Positions 6,585-12,799 of a stretch of DNA of 16,372 bases are shown here, piece after piece. Position numbers and translations under genes: made by a program. The stretch is from an uncultured Oscillospiraceae bacterium. Its GTDB lineage: Bacteria > Bacillota_A > Clostridia > Oscillospirales > Oscillospiraceae. The notes under the pieces were generated by a model. The model saw only the letters and a list, made by a program, of their open reading frames with translations, made no database searches and was not told where the DNA came from. Positions within the stretch are counted from its first letter, which is position 1. The number at the start of each line of letters is the position of its first letter. The stretch covers positions 1 through 16,372 of the forward strand of contig CALXGD010000111.1 of assembly GCA_944387745.1 (NCBI GenBank), in the 5' to 3' direction.

Positions 6585-7427
6585 ATGCCTGAAAAGGTCG
6601 CGCCCGGCCCCGTCAGCGAGGAGCGCTGTATCCGAGAGGCCGTGTGCATCCACACCAAGAAAATTTTTGATTCCTGCAAAGATAAGGACTGCATCGAAGA
6701 TTTGCGGGTCTATCCCACCCGGGGCTGCCAGGAGGTCATTGACCGTGCGGTCTCCATGAAGGCGGGGTGTGCCGAGCTGCTGTATGCCTACATTGATGTG
6801 GAGCCGGTGAGCTTCAACCGGGGGTTCTACACCGTGGATGTGCGGTACTTCTACCGCATCACCGCCGACGCCTTTGTGGGGGCGGCCCGCCCTGTGGAGA
6901 TCAGCGGTCTGGCGGTATTTGACAAGCGGGTGATCCTGTTCGGCAGCGAGGGGAGCGCTAAGGTGTTTGCCTCTCAGGGACAGGAGAAGGGCCTGGATGT
7001 GCAGGAGCTGCCCACCCGCAGTTTGCCCACCGCGGTGGTGGAGTCGGTGGACCCCATCATTCTGGGCATGAAGCTGGTGGATGTGTGCGAGTGCCGCAGC
7101 TGCGACAGCTGCTGCGAGATCCCGCCCGCCGTCTGTTCCTGCTTCCCGGAGGAGCTGGTCATGGGAGGCGATGTCCACCGCCTGTATGTGACCCTGGGCC
7201 AGTTCTCTATCATCCGCATGGAGCGGGACACTCAGCTGCTCATGCCCGCCTACGACTACTGCGTGCCGGAGAAGGAGTGCCCCTGCCAGGGAGCGGAATG
7301 CGGCGAGGATCCCTGCGAAATTTTCCGCAAGGTGCAGTTCCCAGTGGACGAATTCTTCCCGCCCAACAGTGTGTCCCCCAAAGCGGCGGCCACTTATCAG
7401 GAGGCCCGCGGCTGCTGCGGCCAGTGA
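6585..7427 (+). CDS. Cysteine-rich conserved-looking protein of unknown function
   Basis: This 280-residue protein starts at ATG 6585 with AGGAGGG 8 bases upstream. The frame is open back to 6363, but that part crosses the divergent promoter. It has 20 cysteines in clear groups: C15, C21, C31 and C36 near the N terminus, a dense group CECRSCDSCCEIPPAVCSC (168-186), a second group C226-C244 (YCVPEKECPCQ and AECGEDPC), and a final CC at 277-278. Between these lies a beta-rich stretch (about 70-150) with DVRYFYRITADAF. There is no signal peptide and no membrane helix. The spacing could bind metal or form disulfide cross-links, as in spore-coat-like proteins. I recognise no named family, so the function stays unknown. 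It is monocistronic, closed by a strong hairpin. Confidence 0.85.
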   Translation: MPEKVAPGPVSEERCIREAVCIHTKKIFDSCKDKDCIEDLRVYPTRGCQEVIDRAVSMKAGCAELLYAYIDVEPVSFNRGFYTVDVRYFYRITADAFVGAARPVEISGLAVFDKRVILFGSEGSAKVFASQGQEKGLDVQELPTRSLPTAVVESVDPIILGMKLVDVCECRSCDSCCEIPPAVCSCFPEELVMGGDVHRLYVTLGQFSIIRMERDTQLLMPAYDYCVPEKECPCQGAECGEDPCEIFRKVQFPVDEFFPPNSVSPKAAATYQEARGCCGQ

Positions 7428-7429
7428 TG

Positions 7430-7461
7430 TGTACGGGAGACGGCTTGCCGTCTCCCGTACA
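7430..7461 (+). terminator. Terminator hairpin between convergent cysteine-rich and cls genes
   Basis: A perfect 14-bp stem (7430-7443 with 7448-7461, loop CTTG) starts 3 bases after the stop and is followed on the plus strand by TCTATTT. The T-run is weak. On the minus strand there is no T-run, so it works best for the plus gene but may also stop transcription from cls. Confidence 0.7.
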
Positions 7462-7506
7462 TCTATTTCCGGCATCCGGCAGAGACCGCCTTAGAGCGCA
7501 AAGCGG

Positions 7507-9033
7507 CTACATAAGGGGGGCAAAGATGCGCAGGATGTTGCGGTACAGCCGCACCAGAGGGTTGAAATATTTCCGGTGGCGCAGAGAGATGCGCTGACAG
7601 ACCTTCAGGGTGTTCTCAAAGTCCTGCCGGATGTCCCGGATGCAGGGGGCCTCGCACAGCCAGACGCCGTCTTCGAAGTGGAGAAACAGGCTCCGGTAGT
7701 CCAGATTGACGGTGCCCACAGTGGCAAAGCGATCGTCCACAATGAAATTTTTTGCATGAATAAAACCGGGCGTATACTCATAGATACGGACCCCGGACTC
7801 CAGCAGGGGCGGGTAGTGGGCCCGGGTGACCTCGAACACATACCGCTTGTCCGGAATGTGCGGGGTGATGAGGCGCACATCCACCCCAGATTTGGCCGCA
7901 TTGCACAGGGCGGTATTGGTGGCCACGTCGATAATCAAATAGGGAGTGGTGATATAGATATATTTCCGTGCCTTGCCGATCATGTTCAGGTAGACGGACT
8001 GACCCACCGCCTCCCGGTCCAGAGGGGTGTCGGTATAGGGCTGGACATAGCCGGCCCAGGGGCGGGCGGGAGCAGGGGCGGGGCGGAAGCGCTGGAACTC
8101 CTCCTCGCAGCCGGCGCAGTAGCCCCACATGGTGAGGAACATGACGGTCATGGACCACACCGCGTCCCCCTCCAGGAGGATGGCACTGTCTTTCCAGTGG
8201 CCGAAGCGGACCCGCCGGTTGATATACTCATCCGCCAGATTGATACCGCCAGTGAACCCCACTTTCCCGTCAATGATCATCAGCTTGCGGTGGTCCCGGT
8301 TGTTGAGACGCAGGGACATCACCGGCACAAAGCGGTTGAATACCCGGCACTGGATTCCCCGGGCGGCCATCTGATCGTTGTAATCCCGGGGCAGTGTGAA
8401 CATGCAGCCCATGTCGTCATAAATGAGGCGCACCTCCACTCCCTGGGCGGCCTTTTCCTCTAGAACGGCCAGGATGCTGTCCCAGAAGGTGCCGGGCTGA
8501 AGAATAAAGTATTCCAGAAAAATATAGTGCTCCGCCTTTTTCAGCTCCTCCAGTATGCGGGGAAAAGCTAGGTCCCCCAGGGGAAAATACTCCGTCTCCG
8601 TGTTGGTGTAGGCTGGGCAGTGGGCAAAGTTTTCCAGATACCGGGCCTGGCCCGCGGCGTCCTCGCCCAGGGACAGCAGGTCGTCAGCCTTGAAATCCTC
8701 CTGTAGGTTTTCCAGGGACTGTTCCGTGATTCGCTTCATCCGCCGGGAGGCGCGGCTGGGGATATGTCCGCCGCCCACCAGCAGGTAGAAGATGCCGCCA
8801 AACACCGGAAAGGGGAGAACCAGGATCAGCCATGCGATCTTGTAGGCGGGCTCCATGCGGCTGCCCACAATCAGCAGGGCCACGAAAACGCTCAGAGCGA
8901 TGCAGCACCAGTAAAAGGTGGTGGTGTACTCGGAAAAAAAGACCACCACCACCGCCAGAGCGACCACTTGCAGAATGAGGGAGAGCCCCACGAATACAGA
9001 GCGGTGGAACAGAATATACAGCAGCTTTTTCAC
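7507..9033 (-). CDS. cls: Cardiolipin synthase (phospholipase D family)
   Basis: This 508-residue membrane enzyme condenses two phosphatidylglycerol molecules into cardiolipin and glycerol. It has two N-terminal membrane helices (about 12-33 and 41-58) joined to a hydrophobic hairpin-like segment near 66-87. The two HKD motifs are intact: DHRKLMIIDGKVGFTGGIN (H248, K250, D255) and FIHAKNFIVDDRFATVGTVN (H426, K428, D433). I choose GTG 9033. The protein then starts VKKLLYILF right before the first helix, and AGGTGA lies 7 bases upstream. The open frame reaches 9162 but that part overlaps the phosphoesterase gene. The gap to that gene's stop is 35 bases and holds the ribosome site, so the two are probably co-transcribed. 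Confidence 0.94.
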   Translation of the reverse strand: MKKLLYILFHRSVFVGLSLILQVVALAVVVVFFSEYTTTFYWCCIALSVFVALLIVGSRMEPAYKIAWLILVLPFPVFGGIFYLLVGGGHIPSRASRRMKRITEQSLENLQEDFKADDLLSLGEDAAGQARYLENFAHCPAYTNTETEYFPLGDLAFPRILEELKKAEHYIFLEYFILQPGTFWDSILAVLEEKAAQGVEVRLIYDDMGCMFTLPRDYNDQMAARGIQCRVFNRFVPVMSLRLNNRDHRKLMIIDGKVGFTGGINLADEYINRRVRFGHWKDSAILLEGDAVWSMTVMFLTMWGYCAGCEEEFQRFRPAPAPARPWAGYVQPYTDTPLDREAVGQSVYLNMIGKARKYIYITTPYLIIDVATNTALCNAAKSGVDVRLITPHIPDKRYVFEVTRAHYPPLLESGVRIYEYTPGFIHAKNFIVDDRFATVGTVNLDYRSLFLHFEDGVWLCEAPCIRDIRQDFENTLKVCQRISLRHRKYFNPLVRLYRNILRIFAPLM

Positions 9034-9068
9034 GGCAAAATCACCTACCTTCGCCGCAGAAGCAGATT

Positions 9069-9527
9069 TCAGATCAGCTTTGTCAGGGAGCAGGAGATCC
9101 GGCCGTCGTTCAATAGGATAATCCCATAGCTGGAGCGGCTGGCCCCGGGGTTCAGGACCCAAAGTCCGTCCTCCAGCTGACTGCAGTAGGGGCGGTGGGT
9201 GTGCCCGAAGAGCAGGATATCCACTCCGGATTCCCGGGCCTTGGCAATGGCCATGTCATAGGAGGACTTTACCCCCCATAGATTTCCGTGGGAGAGCAGA
9301 ATATCCGTCCCCTGGAGGGTGATGCGCTTGATGGCCGGGGTGGTGGTCCAGCCGTCGCAGTTGCCCGGCACCATACAGATGGGCAGGGTGCGGAAGCGCC
9401 AGGAGAGCTCCTCCGCATCATTCATAAAGTCCCCGAGATGGATCACGTGATCCGGCTGCTCCTCCTGAATGGCCTGGACCATGCCGGAGAGAAAGTGGTG
9501 GGAGTCGGCAAAAACAAGAATTTTCAT
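9069..9527 (-). CDS. YfcE/MJ0936-type metallophosphoesterase
   Basis: This 152-residue single-domain calcineurin-like phosphoesterase carries all the expected metal ligands: MKILVFADSH (D8, H10), HLGD (D33), VPGNCDG (N56), LLSHG (H80) and LLFGHTHRP (H109, H111). The late NPGASRSSYG loop is typical of the group. Such proteins hydrolyse phosphodiesters and need two metal ions, but the physiological substrate is usually unknown. The ATG at 9527 has GGAAGGTGA just upstream. The frame is open back to 9665, but that region lies in the divergent gene. It precedes cls by 35 bases, which suggests one transcript. No functional tie to cardiolipin is known to me. Confidence 0.92.
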   Translation of the reverse strand: MKILVFADSHHFLSGMVQAIQEEQPDHVIHLGDFMNDAEELSWRFRTLPICMVPGNCDGWTTTPAIKRITLQGTDILLSHGNLWGVKSSYDMAIAKARESGVDILLFGHTHRPYCSQLEDGLWVLNPGASRSSYGIILLNDGRISCSLTKLI

Positions 9528-9542
9528 ACTGTCACCTTCCCT

Positions 9543-9569
9543 GTTCAGTCGCATATACTGGAACTGAAC
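9543..9569. promoter_or_regulatory. Inverted repeat in the divergent promoter region
   Basis: Perfect 7-bp arms GTTCAGT (9543-9549) and ACTGAAC (9563-9569) lie 13 bases apart, with arm centres 20 bases apart (two helical turns). They flank TATACT, in the 71-base gap between the divergent phosphoesterase and small-protein genes. This is a good geometry for a dimeric repressor controlling both sides. Neither strand shows a clear SigA -35/-10 pair here; the plus strand has TATAAAAT (9576-9583). Confidence 0.4.
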
Positions 9570-9598
9570 GAAAACTATAAAATAGGAGTGGATGAGCG

Positions 9599-9856
9599 AT
9601 GCAGAGAGGCTTTCATGGAGTGGGCCGGCCGGAGGGAGAGCGGGAGGCTCTGGAGCGGCTGGCAAAGTCAGGAGACGCCCAGAGGCTGTTTGCCATACTC
9701 AAGAACAGCGGCCAGGTCCAGCAGGCGGCCAAAGCCGCCGCCCAGGGGGATGCAGAACAGCTGACAGCCATGGTCAGCCAGCTGATGAACACCCGGGAGG
9801 GGGCCCGGCTAATTGAGCGCCTGCGCCGTCAGGCGGAGGAGTCCGGGCTGACCTAA
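9599..9856 (+). CDS. Small helical protein, first gene of a three-gene cassette
   Basis: An 85-residue hydrophilic, alpha-helical protein with no membrane segment and no cysteine. It contains EALERLAKSGDAQRLFAIL, then an alanine and glutamine-rich stretch (QVQQAAKAAAQGDAEQL) and a final amphipathic helix ending ARLIERLRRQAEESG. The ATG at 9599 has AGGAG ten bases upstream. An earlier ATG at 9592 in another frame lies too close to that site and gives a non-helical protein rich in G, P and R. The next gene starts 25 bases after this stop on the same strand. I recognise no named family. Small genes of this kind next to the following two are, as far as I recall, recurrent in Oscillospiraceae, but I could not check that here. 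Confidence 0.75.
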   Translation: MQRGFHGVGRPEGEREALERLAKSGDAQRLFAILKNSGQVQQAAKAAAQGDAEQLTAMVSQLMNTREGARLIERLRRQAEESGLT

Positions 9857-9881
9857 GAGATGCGCCGAGGAGGGAAGGGCC

Positions 9882-10304
9882 ATGGGGGAGCTGGAGGAGA
9901 AACTGAGCGAGATTCTGGGGAACCAGGCGGCAATGGGTCAAATCATGGCTCTGGCAAAATCCCTGGGCCAGTCCTCATCCTCGGCCTCTGACGAGGAGCG
10001 GGAGGCGGCGGGCTGGGAGCCAACCGAGCGGGAAGAGAAGGGGCCACCTCCCGCTTCCCAGGCGGGGGAGGACCCGCTGGAGGCCCTGAGTCATTTGGAT
10101 CCCCGGTGGCTTCAAATGGGGATGAGGCTGTGGCGGGAATACCAGGGAGAGGATCCCCGCACCGCCGCCCTGCTTCAGGCCCTGCGCCCCTTTCTGAGGG
10201 AACAGCGCCGCAGCCGGCTGGACCGGGCGGTGCAGCTGGCCCGGCTGTCCCATGTGATCCGTGTGGCGCTCCGGGAGCTGGGAAAGGAGGGGGAGCATGT
10301 ATAA
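9882..10304 (+). CDS. Small protein with two helical ends and an acidic linker, second cassette gene
   Basis: A 140-residue protein in three parts. The first is an N-terminal helix pair starting MGELEEKLSEILGNQAAMGQIMALAKSLGQ. The second is a low-complexity acidic, S/E/P-rich linker (about 32-68). The third is a helical C-terminal part (about 69-135) with LQMGMRLWREYQG, TAALLQALRPFLREQRRSRLDRAVQ and LARLSHVIRVALREL. There is no signal or membrane segment. GAGGAGGGAAGG lies just before the ATG, and the gene ends overlapping the next one by 8 bases, so translation is coupled. The N-terminal helix resembles that of the preceding gene in style (short helices, M and Q-rich), which suggests they interact, as inference. 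Function unknown. Confidence 0.8.
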   Translation: MGELEEKLSEILGNQAAMGQIMALAKSLGQSSSSASDEEREAAGWEPTEREEKGPPPASQAGEDPLEALSHLDPRWLQMGMRLWREYQGEDPRTAALLQALRPFLREQRRSRLDRAVQLARLSHVIRVALRELGKEGEHV

Positions 10305-10629
10305 CCGTTATATCCCAAACGGCGCCTCTTATACCAGGATCCCCATGGAGGAGCCATCGGGACAGCGGGGAGCCTCCTCTCAAGGGGATGAGGGGACAAG
10401 GCGTTCCAGGTCCCCTGGAGGAGGGACTGGGGGACCCTCCACTCCGGCGGGGGAGGGGCCCCTGGAGAAGCTGTTCGGCATGTGGAGAGGGCTCAAGCTA
10501 GACCGCTTGGACGGGGGAGATCTGCTGCTGCTTCTGATCGTTCTGCTGCTGCTTACCGAGGGAGACGGCCTGGAACTGGTCATCGCACTGGGGTTGGCGC
10601 TGGTTCTGGGGCTGGACGGGGAGACGTAG
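10297..10629 (+). CDS. Small proline/glycine-rich protein with a leucine-rich C-terminal membrane hairpin, third cassette gene
   Basis: A 110-residue protein starting MYNRYIP, with a long disordered G/S/P/R-rich middle (about 15-52) and a short helix EKLFGMWRGLKL. It ends in two very hydrophobic stretches, LLLLLIVLLLL (about 75-85) and LVIALGLALVLGL (about 93-105), split by the acidic turn TEGDGLE. This looks like a membrane hairpin or two half-spanning helices at the C-terminal end. AAGGAGG lies 6 bases before the ATG, which is 8 bases inside the preceding gene. The open frame goes back to 10261 but has no ribosome site. A short GC-rich hairpin follows the stop. A plausible role is membrane anchor for the two soluble partners. 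No family name can be given. Confidence 0.8.
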   Translation: MYNRYIPNGASYTRIPMEEPSGQRGASSQGDEGTRRSRSPGGGTGGPSTPAGEGPLEKLFGMWRGLKLDRLDGGDLLLLLIVLLLLTEGDGLELVIALGLALVLGLDGET

Positions 10630-10667
10630 GGGCGGCTCTCGGCCGCCCACAAAACCGGCGCGCCGGG
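10629..10667. repeat. GC-rich palindromic intergenic element
   Basis: Two adjacent palindromes lie between convergent genes: GGGCGGC-TCTCG-GCCGCCC (10630-10648) and the 12-base perfect palindrome CCGGCGCGCCGG (10655-10666). The first starts right at the stop of the last cassette gene. There is no T-run, so it is a poor intrinsic terminator. Its sequence resembles the element at 11561, which points to a dispersed intergenic repeat. The rest of 10668-10765 shows nothing I can name. Confidence 0.5.
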
Positions 10668-10765
10668 TCGTCGCGCCCTGTAAACCTATATTCCTGCTGG
10701 CAAATGTGCCCTGCCTTATGTTGTAGGGGGAGATGCGCACCTCTTACACAGAGAAACCGGCGGCC

Positions 10766-11527
10766 CTATGAGGAGATGGTATGCAGCACCTCGCCGTCTG
10801 GCAGAGCAAAAGAGGCGTCGGCGGGACAGGGGGACTGGACTGGGGAATAGGCGGTCATGCGGTAGACCAGGGAGCCGTTTACCGTCCGCTCGGCGGAGAT
10901 GAGCAGGCCGTTGTCCGTACTGATCCAGTAGCGCTCCAGGGCGGCCTCCTGCCGCTGTACCTCCACATAGACGCAGGGGTAAGCCCCCCGCAGCTCATAG
11001 CCGGCGCCGACGATCTCATCCTGTTCCAGCGCCAGTACGGTCTCATAGGTGGGGATATGCTGCGCCAGATCGCCGGACTGTCGGTCTGCGGAGAAGGCGT
11101 TCCAGCGGTCGGAGCCCTCATACCAGTAATAGGCCGTCTCCGGGCCGGCCAGGTCGTGGCGCACCGCCCCGGAGGAGAGCGTCTGACGGGTGTGGGACCA
11201 GCCGCCGTCCTCCCAGTACTGGACCAGGGAGGAATAGCTTCCCCCGGTCCACAGGGTCTCCACCGTCAATTCCCGGTAGTAGCTGTCCGGCCGGGTGAGG
11301 GTTGCAATGACACTCTGTACCGTCTCCGGTGTGACGGACACCTGCCAGTACCGGGCCTCCTCCTGAGTGCCGGAGCCCTGGGAGGAGTCACTCCCCTCAT
11401 TTACATCGGAGAGGGTGATGGAGGGTATTTGGACGAAGAAAAGGCTGCGGCCAAAGCTGGCAAAAATAGCTACCACGATCAAAAGAATGATGGCTATGGC
11501 GATGGCCAGGCGTCTTTTGGAATCCAA
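10766..11527 (-). CDS. Membrane-anchored extracytoplasmic protein of unknown function
   Basis: A 253-residue protein with a short basic head (MDSKRRL), one hydrophobic helix (about 7-24) and then an outer domain. A disordered S/G/E-rich linker (about 40-57) leads to a beta-rich region with many aromatic residues (YYRELTVETLW, YYWYEGSDRW, YWISTDNGLLISAERTVNGSLVYRM). The paired strands recall the LolA/RseB-like half-barrel, but only in general style. There is no lipobox cysteine, so it is probably anchored by the helix. The start is TTG (11525-11527), backed by AGGAGG 7 bases upstream, with no ATG or GTG nearby that would fit. It lies 123 bases after wecB on the same strand without a visible promoter of its own, so read-through from the wall-polymer genes is plausible. 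Function unknown. Confidence 0.8.
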   Translation of the reverse strand: MDSKRRLAIAIAIILLIVVAIFASFGRSLFFVQIPSITLSDVNEGSDSSQGSGTQEEARYWQVSVTPETVQSVIATLTRPDSYYRELTVETLWTGGSYSSLVQYWEDGGWSHTRQTLSSGAVRHDLAGPETAYYWYEGSDRWNAFSADRQSGDLAQHIPTYETVLALEQDEIVGAGYELRGAYPCVYVEVQRQEAALERYWISTDNGLLISAERTVNGSLVYRMTAYSPVQSPCPADASFALPDGEVLHTISS

Positions 11528-11560
11528 ATCCTCACCTCCTAATACCGGCTGCGGCTGGCA

Positions 11561-11607
11561 GGGGCGGCCTTTGGTCGCCCGCTGTTCAAGAGAAGGGCCG
11601 CCTCTAC
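11561..11607. repeat. Structured GC-rich repeat between wecB and the anchored protein gene
   Basis: GGGCGGCC-TTT-GGTCGCCC (11562-11580) forms an 8-bp stem with one wobble. Alternatively, GGGGCGGCCTTT (11561-11572) can pair with AAGGGCCGCCTC further right in a 12-bp stem with two wobbles. The motif AGGGGCGGC is shared with the element at 10629. A further inverted repeat GGGACAT/ATGTCCC spans 11613-11647. None has a T-run. Confidence 0.45.
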
Positions 11608-11650
11608 AGAGCGGGACATGGGACAGAGGGGCCGTTTCCGATGTCCCACA

Positions 11651-12799
11651 TCACCCCAAAAATTCCTCCGGGGGATTTTCCCGCAGGCCGAAGTGCCACT
11701 CAATGGCGTCGGCAATGCGGCGGCAGGCGCGGCCGTCCCCATAGGGGTTCACCGCATGGGCCATGGCGGCGTAAGCCTTTTCGTCAGTAAGCAGCTGCCG
11801 GGCCATGGAGAAGATGGCCTCCTCCTCCACTCCGGCCAGCTTTACCGTGCCCGCCCGGACGGCCTCAGGCCGCTCAGTCTCCTTTCGGAGGACAAGCACC
11901 GGCTTGCCCAGGGCGGGGGCCTCCTCCTGGAGGCCGCCAGAGTCGGTCATCACCAGGAAGCAGCGGGCAATCAAATTGTGCATCTCATCCACTGACAGGG
12001 GGGAGATGAGATGGATGCGGGGGTGGTTGTCCAGGTACTGGTGGGCCGCCTCCTGCACCACCGGGGACAGGTGGACGGGATAGACCAGCTCTGTCTCCGG
12101 AAAGGCGTCGGCGATGCGCCGCAGGGCGGTCATAATATGGGTCATAGGCTCTCCGTAGTTCTCCCGCCGGTGGCAGGTGACCAGGATTACCTTTCTGTTT
12201 TGATAGTCCAGCTGGTTCAAAAGGCTCTCATGGAAGGTGAAGGAGTCCTTGACCGTAGTCCGCAGGGCGTCGATCACCGTATTGCCGGTGAGAAACACCC
12301 CGGAGGTGATATTTTCCCGGGCCAGGTTGTCCCGGTTGGCGACAGTGGGGCAGAAGTGCAGGTCGGCGATGGCTCCCACCATCCTCCGATTCATCTCCTC
12401 CGGGAAGGGGGACCACTTATCGTAGGTACGCAGGCCGGCCTCCACATGGCCCACCGGGATCTGGTGATAAAAGGCGGCCAGGGCCCCGGCGAAGGTGGTG
12501 GAGGTATCCCCGTGGACCAGCACCAGGTCAGGCTTTGCCGTCTCCAGCACTCCATCCATGCCCAGCAGGCACTTGGAGGTGATGGTGGACAAGGTCTGTC
12601 GAGGCTCCATGATGTTCAGATCGTAGTCGGGCTTGAGTCCAAAAATCTCCAGCACCGAGTCCAGCATCTCCCGGTGCTGGGCGGTGACGCAGCACCGGGC
12701 CCGCAGCCGGGGGCGGCGGGCCAGTTCCAGAGCCAGAGGGGCCATTTTGATGGCCTCAGGCCGGGTGCCGAAGATGGGCATAACGGTGACAGGCTTCAT
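11651..12799 (-). CDS. wecB: UDP-N-acetylglucosamine 2-epimerase (non-hydrolysing)
   Basis: This 382-residue cytoplasmic enzyme converts UDP-GlcNAc to UDP-ManNAc, the donor for wall teichoic acid linkage units and other surface polymers. Two Rossmann-like halves carry the complete motif set: IFGTRPEAIKMAP (9-21), VHGDTSTTF (D98), GHVEAGLRT (E120), PFPEEMNRR (E134, E135), VTCHRREN (H210), YPVHLSP, then DSGGLQEEAPALGKPVLVLR and ERPEAV near the C-terminal UDP site. These match the catalytic Asp, Glu and His residues of the family. The length is normal. The ATG overlaps the stop of the upstream tagO-like gene (ATGA, 12796-12799), so the two are translated together. Family members are also called mnaA. 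The protein continues to a normal end without frameshift. Confidence 0.95.
   Translation of the reverse strand: MKPVTVMPIFGTRPEAIKMAPLALELARRPRLRARCCVTAQHREMLDSVLEIFGLKPDYDLNIMEPRQTLSTITSKCLLGMDGVLETAKPDLVLVHGDTSTTFAGALAAFYHQIPVGHVEAGLRTYDKWSPFPEEMNRRMVGAIADLHFCPTVANRDNLARENITSGVFLTGNTVIDALRTTVKDSFTFHESLLNQLDYQNRKVILVTCHRRENYGEPMTHIMTALRRIADAFPETELVYPVHLSPVVQEAAHQYLDNHPRIHLISPLSVDEMHNLIARCFLVMTDSGGLQEEAPALGKPVLVLRKETERPEAVRAGTVKLAGVEEEAIFSMARQLLTDEKAYAAMAHAVNPYGDGRACRRIADAIEWHFGLRENPPEEFLG

Noticed and set aside
6579..7475. Long minus-strand open frame (298 codons) opposite the cysteine-rich gene
   Set aside because: The plus frame has a good ribosome site and terminator. The minus frame is H/A/L-rich with no ribosome site that I can see and looks like an antisense shadow.
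9592..9816. Alternative 74-codon frame starting at ATG 9592
   Set aside because: The AGGAG at 9584-9588 is only 3 bases away, and the product is a G, P and R-rich shadow; the 9599 frame has better spacing and a helical, ordered product.
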